This document shows, in pieces, positions 58,086 to 64,000 of a stretch of 64,000 bases of DNA. The notes below the pieces were generated by a model, which was not told the DNA's origin, made no database searches, and worked only from the letters and a program-made list of their open reading frames with translations. Source of the stretch: an uncultured Veillonellaceae bacterium (GTDB lineage: Bacteria > Bacillota > Negativicutes > Veillonellales > Dialisteraceae); contig CATVYJ010000001.1 in NCBI GenBank assembly GCA_958348245.1, positions 1-64,000 on the forward strand. Direction: 5' to 3'. Both the position numbers and the translations under genes were made by a program. Numbering within the stretch: position 1 is the first letter of the stretch; each line of letters opens with the position of its first letter.

Positions 58086-58592
58086 AGTAAGGAACTCAGT
58101 ATCAATGAGCAGATCCGCGCCCGCGAGGTCCGGGTCGTCAGCGATACAAACGAACAGTTGGGGATCATGGCTCTTCGCGATGCGATTCGCCTGGCAGAGG
58201 AAAAAGGACTTGATCTCGTGGAGGTCGCGCCGAACGGCAAGCCTCCGGTATGCCGCATCATGAACTACGGCAAGTACAGATACGAACAGCAGAAGCGCGA
58301 CAAGGAAGCGAAGAAGAAACAGAAGATCTTCCAGATCAAGGAAGTCAAGCTCCGTCCGAATATCGACGAGCACGATTTCTTCGTCAAGCTCAAGCACGCG
58401 CAGCGTTTCCTCGCTGACGGCAACAAGGTGAAGGTGACGATCATGTTCCGCGGACGCGAAATGACCCATCCGGAGCTGGGCCGCGATGTGCTGGAGCGCG
58501 TCGCCAAGGAGCTCGGAGACACGATTGTTCGTGAGAAGCCGCCGAAAATCGAAGGCCGCAATATGACGATGGTCATTGCGCCGAAAAATTGA
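58086..58592 (+). CDS. infC: Translation initiation factor IF-3
   Basis: A 168-residue IF-3. The proposed start is the rare codon ATA at 58086: GGAGGTG lies ~7 nt upstream, and the protein then reads (M)SKELSINEQIRAREVRV, as in other IF-3 proteins. A longer frame open from 57954 runs through the leader. IF-3 genes normally use AUU-type starts that allow autoregulation. The N-domain is followed by the basic linker (YEQQKRDKEAKKKQK) and the C-domain ending GRNMTMVIAPKN. Confidence 0.9.
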   Translation, partial: SKELSINEQIRAREVRVVSDTNEQLGIMALRDAIRLAEEKGLDLVEVAPNGKPPVCRIMNYGKYRYEQQKRDKEAKKKQKIFQIKEVKLRPNIDEHDFFVKLKHAQRFLADGNKVKVTIMFRGREMTHPELGRDVLERVAKELGDTIVREKPPKIEGRNMTMVIAPKN

Positions 58593-58609
58593 TAAAGGAG
58601 AGATTGATT

Positions 58610-58807
58610 ATGCCGAAAATGAAAACCCGCCGCGCTGCTGCCAAGCGCTTCACTGAAACCGGTTCCGGTCAGTTCAAGAGAAACAAAGCCTTCCACAGCC
58701 ACATTCTGGAAAAGAAGTCCCCGAAGAGAAAGAGAAACTTCAGAAAAGCGGCAATGATTTCCAAGTCGGATTACAAGCGCGTCGTAAGAATGCTTCCGAA
58801 CGGCTGA
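58610..58807 (+). CDS. rpmI: 50S ribosomal protein L35
   Basis: A 65-residue basic protein beginning MPKMKTRRAAAKRFTETGSG, with HILEKKSPKRKRNFRKAAMI, typical of bL35. It follows infC by 17 nt, preceded by AAAGGAGAGATTGATT, and lies in the conserved infC-rpmI-rplT order. Confidence 0.97.
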   Translation: MPKMKTRRAAAKRFTETGSGQFKRNKAFHSHILEKKSPKRKRNFRKAAMISKSDYKRVVRMLPNG

Positions 58808-58826
58808 TTGAAGGAGGAATACACCC

Positions 58827-59177
58827 ATGGCAAGAGTAAAGAGCGGAATGACCAACCACGCACGTCATAAAAAGATTCTGAAACTGGCGAAGGGCTACAG
58901 AGGCGCCCGCCACAACCAGTTCCGCAAAGCGAACGAACTGGTAATGAAGGCTCTCTATTATGCAAGAAGAGACCGCAGAGCCAAGAAGAGAGAATTCCGT
59001 AAGCTCTGGATCGTCCGCATCAACGCGGCGGCCCGTATGAACGGCATGACCTACAGCACGCTCATCGCCGGCCTGAACAAGGCGGGCATCGAAGTGAACC
59101 GCAAGATGCTGTCCGAGCTGGCGATTCACGATCCGGCAGCGTTCACGAAGCTCGCTGAAGCGGCGAAGAACGCGTAA
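58827..59177 (+). CDS. rplT: 50S ribosomal protein L20
   Basis: A 116-residue bL20: MARVKSGMTNHARHKKILKL, then GYRGARHNQFRKANELVMKA and RDRRAKKREFRKLWI, with C-terminal GLNKAGIEVNRKMLSELAI. It is an early 23S rRNA assembly protein and the usual repressor of this operon. The start follows GAAGGAGGAATACACCC. Confidence 0.97.
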   Translation: MARVKSGMTNHARHKKILKLAKGYRGARHNQFRKANELVMKALYYARRDRRAKKREFRKLWIVRINAAARMNGMTYSTLIAGLNKAGIEVNRKMLSELAIHDPAAFTKLAEAAKNA

Positions 59178-59186
59178 GTCACAAAG

Positions 59187-59215
59187 AGATGTGTCCCTGC
59201 GGCACATCTTTTTTT
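59187..59215 (+). terminator. Terminator of infC-rpmI-rplT
   Basis: AGATGTG (59187-59193) pairs with CACATCT (59203-59209), then a T run. Confidence 0.92.
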
Positions 59216-59229
59216 GTACGGAGGAGACG

Positions 59230-59688
59230 ATGGAAATCCGGAAAAGCGGCGCGGCGGAGATTGCGCGCTGGATGGCACTCACGAAGGCGGTGAGGGAATT
59301 TTTTCCCGGACTGGAAAGCCCGGCGGGGCTTCGCGCCCATGAGGAAGCGGTGCTGCGCTATATGGCGGCGGGCCGGGCGCTCGGCGCGTGGGACGAGGCG
59401 GGTCTCGCGGGCATGCTGCTCTATACGGCGGAGCCTCCGTCGCTCGATTTCCTTGCGGTCCGTCCCGATGCGCGGCGCCGGGGCGCGGCGGAGGCGCTGG
59501 TCCGCGCCATGGACAGCGCTCTCGGCGGCGCGGAGACCATGACGCTGATGACGCATCCCGCGGGCGTGCCCGGAGGGGAAGCAGCACGGGCGTTTTACCG
59601 GAAGATGGGCTTTGAAGAAGGGCCGCTCACGGAAGCGTTCGGCGCGCCGGTGCAGGTGTTTGTCCGGCGGCGGAAGAGCCCGCGATGA
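59230..59688 (+). CDS. GNAT-family N-acetyltransferase
   Basis: A 152-residue acetyltransferase. The acetyl-CoA pyrophosphate loop is VRPDARRRGAAEALVRAM, with FYRKMGFEEGPLTEAF as the C-terminal motif. The substrate is unknown. The ATG at 59230 follows ACGGAGGAGACG; the in-frame extension to 59191 runs back into the terminator. Confidence 0.85.
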   Translation: MEIRKSGAAEIARWMALTKAVREFFPGLESPAGLRAHEEAVLRYMAAGRALGAWDEAGLAGMLLYTAEPPSLDFLAVRPDARRRGAAEALVRAMDSALGGAETMTLMTHPAGVPGGEAARAFYRKMGFEEGPLTEAFGAPVQVFVRRRKSPR

Positions 59689-59774
59689 CCGCAATTTTAC
59701 ATATTTCTTTCAAGACAGTTCGAAAGGGCTGTGGTATACTGAAAAAGTGTATTTATTGCAGGAGGTGAATCTGT

Positions 59775-60131
59775 GTGAACGAAGTGACCGGGTTTGTGGA
59801 AATGTTCTGGCCGTTTCTGGTGCTGATTGCGGTGTTTTATTTTTTCATGTACCGCCCGCAGAAAAAACAGGAACGGGAAAGAAATGAATTTCTCCATTCG
59901 CTGAAAAAGGGAGACCATGTGGTCACCGCCGGAGGGATATACGGCGTTCTCCGCTCCATCCGGAGCGATGTGGTGACGGTGGAGATCGCGCCGAAGGTGG
60001 TCATTACCATGGATAAGGCGTCCATTATGAGAAGCGCCGCAAAAGATGCAGACGAAAAGCCTGCGGAAAAGCCGGAGAAGCCGGCGGAAGAAGACGCGGA
60101 AGCCTCCGCCGATTCTGAGGAAAAGGCATGA
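59775..60131 (+). CDS. yajC: Preprotein translocase subunit YajC
   Basis: A 118-residue protein with one N-terminal membrane helix (FVEMFWPFLVLIAVFYFFMY), the RPQKKQERERNEFLHSLKKGDHV junction and a small beta-rich domain, then an acidic Glu/Ala/Lys/Pro tail. YajC associates with SecDF at the translocon. The start is GTG at 59775 after GCAGGAGGTGAATCT. A TATACT box at ~59732 precedes it. It overlaps the folate gene by 4 nt. Confidence 0.92.
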   Translation: MNEVTGFVEMFWPFLVLIAVFYFFMYRPQKKQERERNEFLHSLKKGDHVVTAGGIYGVLRSIRSDVVTVEIAPKVVITMDKASIMRSAAKDADEKPAEKPEKPAEEDAEASADSEEKA

Positions 60132-60718
60132 CGCCGGAGCCGGAGAAACGGGCGCTCCGGCAGGAACTGCTCGCCAGGCGGCGGGCTCTTTCTGCTGATG
60201 CGGCGGAATCCATGGCGGAAGCGCTGACGGCGCGCATCGCCTCGCTTTCCGCATACCGCAGTGCGCGGCGTATTCTGGCCTATCTGGCGCTGCCCGGCGA
60301 GGCGAATCTGGACGGGCTCATCCGGCGGGCTCTTGCGGAAGGGAAAGAAGTGTACGTGCCGGTATGCCTGCCGCACTTTGCCATGGAGGCGGGGCGGCTT
60401 CTCGATATGGAGCACTTCACCGCGGGGCCCTACGGCCTCCGGGACCTGCCGCCCGGATATGCGGCGGCGGCTCCGGAAGCGATGGATCTGGTGCTGGTGC
60501 CCGCGGTGGCCTGCGACGAAGAGGGGCGCCGTCTCGGGCACGGCGCAGGCTATTATGACCGGTACCTGCCGCGGGTGGCGCGGGAAAAACGGCTGGCGGT
60601 GCTCTGGGATTTCCAGATCGTGCCGCTGGTGCCGTCTGATGCGCACGATCAGCGCATGGGCGGATTTGTGACGGAAAAAAGAGTCCGCTTGATAAGCGGA
60701 AAGGGTGTGAAACAGTGA
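60128..60718 (+). CDS. 5-formyltetrahydrofolate cyclo-ligase
   Basis: A 196-residue MTHFS-type enzyme that converts 5-formyl-THF to 5,10-methenyl-THF with ATP. KRALRQELLARRRAL is the typical start and RRLGHGAGYYDRYL the nucleotide-binding signature. It is inserted between yajC and secD and overlaps both (4 nt each), so a folate enzyme is translationally coupled to the Sec accessory complex. Confidence 0.93.
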   Translation: MTPEPEKRALRQELLARRRALSADAAESMAEALTARIASLSAYRSARRILAYLALPGEANLDGLIRRALAEGKEVYVPVCLPHFAMEAGRLLDMEHFTAGPYGLRDLPPGYAAAAPEAMDLVLVPAVACDEEGRRLGHGAGYYDRYLPRVAREKRLAVLWDFQIVPLVPSDAHDQRMGGFVTEKRVRLISGKGVKQ

Positions 60719-61965
60719 AAGACAATACGAAGAAGGCCGGCGTCCGCACGGGCGCGCTCCTCCGCTTCTGGGTAGTGGTGGGCGCGATCATCGCCGTTTT
60801 TGCGGGGACGATCGGCTGGCTGGCGGGCAGCATCCGGCAGGGGCTCGATCTGCAGGGGGGCACGCACATCGTCATGCAGGCGGAAGATACGGCGCAGAAC
60901 CCGGTGACGCAGGAGGGGATGACGCAGGTCATCGCCATCATGCAGCAGCGCATCAATGAGATGGGCCTCACGGAGCCGCTCATTCAGCAGGAAGGGGCGA
61001 ACCGCATCATTATCGAGCTGCCCGGTGAAAAAGATCCGCAGAAGGCCATCGAAACCATCGGCAAGACCGCCGTATTGGAATTCAAGGATGAAGAAGGCCG
61101 CGTGGCGCTCACCGGGGAAGACCTGAAAGACGCTCGGGAGCAGATGGATAACGGGAAAAATCCCGTGGTGGCTCTGGAATTTACCGATGAGGGCGGCGAT
61201 AAATTCGCGGCGCTTACGGAAGCCAATATCGGGCGGCACATCGGGATCTACCTCGACGGGGAGATGCTCACCAATCCCGTGGTCAACGAAGCCATTACGG
61301 GAGGCCGGGCGGTCATCACGGGACAGCGCACGCTGGACGAGGCAAAAGATCTGGCCATCCTTCTCCGGAGCGGCGCGCTCCCGCTCAAGATGTCCGTCAT
61401 GGAAGTGCGCACCGTCGGGCCAACCCTCGGGCAGGACTCGAAGGATAAATCGGTGACGGCCTTTACCATCGGCCTCACGCTCGTGGTGCTTTTCATGCTG
61501 ACCATGTACCGCATGGCGGGCTTTGTGGCGGACGTGGCGCTCCTCGTGTACGTGCTGATTCTCCTCGGCATCCTGTCGGGGCTCTCCGCGACGCTGACCC
61601 TGCCGAGCATCGCCGGCATCATCCTGTCCATCGGGATGGCGGTGGATGCGAATATTCTCATATTTGAACGGTTCAAGGAAGAAATCGCCTCCGGCAAGAT
61701 TCTCCGCCTCGCCATTCAGGCGGGCTTCAAGCGGGCCTTCACCACCATTTTCGACGCGAACATGACGGTCATCATCACCTCGGCCATCCTGTTCTTCCTC
61801 GGCAGCGGCACGGTGAAAGGCTTCGCGTTCACTCTCGGCCTCGGCGTGGCGGTGAGCATGTTCACGGCCATTACGGTGAGCCGCACGCTGCTCATGTTCC
61901 TCATCGACGCGTCGTGGATTCATAATCCGTGGTGGTTCGGCGGCAAAAGGGGGTACGACAGATGA
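60715..61965 (+). CDS. secD: Protein translocase subunit SecD
   Basis: A 416-residue SecD. After the first membrane helix, GLDLQGGTHIVMQAE is the D1 motif. The periplasmic P1 region follows (NRIIIELPGEKDPQKAIETI), then the multi-helix part with ILSIGMAVDANILIFERFKEE (D4 motif) and TIFDANMTVIITS. With SecF it uses the proton gradient to pull exported proteins across the membrane. Start GTG at 60715 after AAGGGTGTGAAACA. Confidence 0.96.
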   Translation: MKDNTKKAGVRTGALLRFWVVVGAIIAVFAGTIGWLAGSIRQGLDLQGGTHIVMQAEDTAQNPVTQEGMTQVIAIMQQRINEMGLTEPLIQQEGANRIIIELPGEKDPQKAIETIGKTAVLEFKDEEGRVALTGEDLKDAREQMDNGKNPVVALEFTDEGGDKFAALTEANIGRHIGIYLDGEMLTNPVVNEAITGGRAVITGQRTLDEAKDLAILLRSGALPLKMSVMEVRTVGPTLGQDSKDKSVTAFTIGLTLVVLFMLTMYRMAGFVADVALLVYVLILLGILSGLSATLTLPSIAGIILSIGMAVDANILIFERFKEEIASGKILRLAIQAGFKRAFTTIFDANMTVIITSAILFFLGSGTVKGFAFTLGLGVAVSMFTAITVSRTLLMFLIDASWIHNPWWFGGKRGYDR

Positions 61966-62882
61966 AGCGGTTCAATGTAGTGCACCATTTCAAATACTGG
62001 TTCGCGCTGTCGGGCCTGCTGGTGATTCTCTCCATTGCCTCCATCGTGATGAACGGGTTTAATTTCGGCATCGACTTTACGGGCGGCACCATTCTGGACG
62101 TGACATACCAGCAGCCGGTGACGGTGGCGCAGGTCCGGGAAGGGCTCGCGAAAGACGGCCTTGAGACGAGCGTCATCCAGCTTTCCGGCGATACGCAGGA
62201 AGAATCCGGACGGAACGTCATCATCCGCACGCGGAATCTCTCGTCGGAAGAATCCCAGAAGGTGGTGGCGGACATCGCGCTTCCGGATAATGCCGCGGAG
62301 ATGAACCGCATCGAAACGGTGGGGGCGGTCATCGGATCGGAAGTGACAAAGAATACGCTGCTCAATGTGGTGCTTTCTTTCGGGTTCCTCATCGCGTATA
62401 TGTCGTTCCGCTTTGAGCACCGCATCGCCATCTCGGCCATTACGGCCATCTGCCACGATATTCTCATGGTGCTCGGCGTATTTGCCTTTTTCCAGCTGGA
62501 AATCGACGGGTCCTTCCTTGCGGCCATCCTGACGGTCCTGGGGTACTCCATGAACGAATCGGTGGTTATCTTCGACCGCATCCGTGAAAATCTCCATACC
62601 CACAGGAAGACGGACAGCTACGAGGTGCTGGCGAACGATTCCATCCGGCAGACCATCCGCCGGAGCTGCTATACGCTCACAACCACCATGTTTGCCGTGG
62701 CGTCGCTCTATTTCTTCGGCGGGGACACGACGAAAAACTTCGCGCTCGTCATGATGATCGGCTTCATCAGCGGGGCGTATTCGTCCATCTGTGTGGCCAC
62801 CTCTATCTGGGTGAAGTGGCACGAACGCGGACACAGCGAGCGGAACGCAAGCCTCCACAAGGCAAAGGCGGAGGATGCGTGA
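61962..62882 (+). CDS. secF: Protein translocase subunit SecF
   Basis: A 306-residue SecF. NFGIDFTGGTILDVTYQQ is the signature near the first helix, and LTVLGYSMNESVVIFDRIRE with RQTIRRSCYTLTTTMF are the conserved membrane motifs. The ATG at 61962 overlaps the secD stop. It is the end of the yajC-MTHFS-secDF operon. Confidence 0.96.
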   Translation: MKRFNVVHHFKYWFALSGLLVILSIASIVMNGFNFGIDFTGGTILDVTYQQPVTVAQVREGLAKDGLETSVIQLSGDTQEESGRNVIIRTRNLSSEESQKVVADIALPDNAAEMNRIETVGAVIGSEVTKNTLLNVVLSFGFLIAYMSFRFEHRIAISAITAICHDILMVLGVFAFFQLEIDGSFLAAILTVLGYSMNESVVIFDRIRENLHTHRKTDSYEVLANDSIRQTIRRSCYTLTTTMFAVASLYFFGGDTTKNFALVMMIGFISGAYSSICVATSIWVKWHERGHSERNASLHKAKAEDA

Positions 62883-62899
62883 GTTTCCCGGTTGTTTTC

Positions 62900-62934
62900 A
62901 AAAGCTCTGATGCGCTGCATTGGAGCTTTTTTTC
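62900..62934 (+). terminator. Terminator of secDF
   Basis: AAAAGCTC (62900-62907) pairs with GAGCTTTT (62923-62930), then TTTT. Confidence 0.85.
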
Positions 62935-63059
62935 GCGCGGAAACGAATATTCCGGTGATTTTTGCGCGCCGGGGGATTACAATACAGTAGATCGGTTACA
63001 GAGGGGCGGAGGCCATCCGCCTGGTCGGGACGGCCTGCGCCGTCCGGAAAAGAGGTTGT

Positions 63060-63878
63060 ATGAAAAAAATCGCATTTTACGGCAAGGGCGGCATCGGCAA
63101 GTCCACCACTGCGTCGAACGTGTCTGCCGCGCTCAGCCTGATGGGGAAAAACGTGTGCCAGATCGGATGCGATCCGAAAAATGATTCCACGCGGCTCCTT
63201 CTGGGGCACATCTGCCGGGAGACCGTGCTGGATAAAGTGCGCACGTCCGAGCCGGAGGAGATCCGCGCAGAGGACATCGTCCATACCGGATGGAACGGCA
63301 TCACCTGCGTGGAAGCGGGCGGACCGGAGCCGGGCGTGGGCTGCGCGGGCCGCGGCATCATCGTGGCGCTGCAGCTTCTGGAGCGCATGAAGGCGCTGCC
63401 CGATGCGGACCTCACGCTCTACGACGTGCTGGGCGACGTGGTGTGCGGCGGCTTTGCCATGCCGATCCGCGAAGGATACGCCACGGATATTTACATCGTC
63501 TCTTCGGGCGAGCTCATGTCGCTCTACGCGGCGAACAATATCGCCAAAGGCGTGCGCCGCTTTGCCGCGCGGGGAAAGGTGCGCCTTGCAGGCATCATCG
63601 GCAACAGCAGGAACGTTCCCGGCGAGAAGGAACTTCTCACGGAATTTGCAGCGCGGCTCCACACGCAGCTGATCGCGTTCGTTCCCCGGGATAAAATCGT
63701 AAATCTTGCGGAGAATCACCGGCAGACGGTCCTCCAGTACGCGCCGGAGTCTGCGCAGGCCGAGGTGTACCGCCGTCTTGCCGGGGCCATCTGGGAGAAT
63801 ACGGCGCTTACCGTGCCGACGCCGGTGACTTTTGACGAGCTGGAAGAGCTGGTGACGAAGTATGGCACTTGCGACTAA
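63060..63878 (+). CDS. Nitrogenase iron protein-like (NifH family) reductase
   Basis: A 272-residue NifH-family ATPase. The P-loop YGKGGIGKST (residues 7-16), switch I DPKNDST and the cluster cysteines Cys95 (GVGCAGRG) and Cys129 (DVVCGGFAMPIRE) are intact, as are SSGELMSLYAANNIAKGV and the Arg98 equivalent. A dimer with one bridging [4Fe-4S] cluster would pass electrons, with ATP hydrolysis, to a component-1 partner, which begins in the next overlapping gene. No nifB/E/N/V-type gene is seen in the window, so nitrogen fixation is not supported; other nitrogenase-like reductions are possible. A TACAAT box lies at 62978-62983. Confidence 0.92.
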   Translation: MKKIAFYGKGGIGKSTTASNVSAALSLMGKNVCQIGCDPKNDSTRLLLGHICRETVLDKVRTSEPEEIRAEDIVHTGWNGITCVEAGGPEPGVGCAGRGIIVALQLLERMKALPDADLTLYDVLGDVVCGGFAMPIREGYATDIYIVSSGELMSLYAANNIAKGVRRFAARGKVRLAGIIGNSRNVPGEKELLTEFAARLHTQLIAFVPRDKIVNLAENHRQTVLQYAPESAQAEVYRRLAGAIWENTALTVPTPVTFDELEELVTKYGTCD

Positions 63879-64000
63879 ATGGCTCCTCACGAAGAATCAG
63901 TCGTGCAGCTGCGTCATGCCCGGCGTATATCGGGCGCTTGCTTTCTGCCAGGGCTGCGCGGTGGTCTTTCACAGCCCGCGGGGCTGCGCGCAGATCGCCT
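63862..64000 (+). CDS. Nitrogenase component-1-like protein, N-terminal fragment (cut by window end)
   Basis: The open frame starts at ATG 63862, 17 nt inside the end of the NifH-like gene, and runs off the window after 46 codons. It reads MALATKWLLTKNQSCSCVMP, then RALAFCQGCAVVFHSPRGCA. The Cys pattern followed by HSPRGCA is like the P-cluster/[4Fe-4S]-binding start of NifD/NifK/NifE-type oxidoreductases. The translational overlap with the NifH-like gene supports a functional pair. Subtype cannot be judged from this fragment. Confidence 0.75.
   Translation, partial: MALATKWLLTKNQSCSCVMPGVYRALAFCQGCAVVFHSPRGCAQIA

Overview
The window looks like the chromosome of a GC-rich diderm Firmicute (class Negativicutes). 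The Firmicute side is shown by three T-box leaders (two for Trp, one for Ser), RNase M5 and ECF transporters. The outer-membrane side is shown by lipopolysaccharide heptose genes (bifunctional HldE, a GT9 heptosyltransferase, a phosphoethanolamine-transferase-like enzyme). Genes are packed tightly, mostly on the + strand, with many 1-16 nt start/stop overlaps. The lifestyle inferred is anaerobic and fermentative with cobamide synthesis. I do not assign a genus.

Layout: 1-1320 is the trailing part of a type I-C-like CRISPR array (20 repeats; no cas genes in view). 1556-3649 holds an orphan response regulator, rnmV and rsmA. 3646-6978 is a Trp T-box followed by a tryptophan-type ECF transporter whose substrate-binding component is fused to an ATPase. 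7079-8959 holds an uncharacterised gene flanked by imperfect repeats; an amber-interrupted paralogue lies at 54751-56283. 9064-14814 contains queF, a PLP lyase-family gene, tRNA-Ala(CGC) and three envelope-glycan genes. 15001-18212 has a radical-SAM DNA-metabolism pair, a rhodanese lipoprotein and a kinase-like protein. 18377-25178 is yajQ followed by eight overlapping anaerobic cobalamin genes (cbiD-E-T-cobM-cbiG-cobJ-cobK-cbiC). 25255-29108 adds a FecCD/BtuCD-type ABC importer, its binding lipoprotein and an exported cobaltochelatase CbiK.

29434-34111 is a redox locus facing the outside of the inner membrane: three flavodoxin lipoproteins, a DUF4405-like membrane protein, ApbE flavin transferase, a NusG-II lipoprotein and a Gx-transporter-like membrane protein. 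34252-38494 is a Trp T-box plus trpDCBA; trpF lies apart at 49028, and trpE/trpG are not in the window. 38617-43897 has rpsO, a 2-hydroxyacid dehydrogenase and a second redox cluster. 44063-51173 has the envelope sulfatase-fold enzyme, trmB, an ftsW-type gene, a hypothetical gene coupled to trpF, and a CydB-like protein without CydA. 51229-62882 is mainly housekeeping: dnaE, serS with a Ser T-box, infC-rpmI-rplT, yajC, a folate enzyme and secDF.

The window ends in the start of a nitrogenase-like operon: a NifH-type iron protein with its cluster cysteines intact, then an overlapping component-1-like gene cut by the window edge. This pair and the periplasmic flavodoxin/ApbE locus are the best candidates for little-described biology. 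Functions are inferred from motifs read by eye; no database search was possible.
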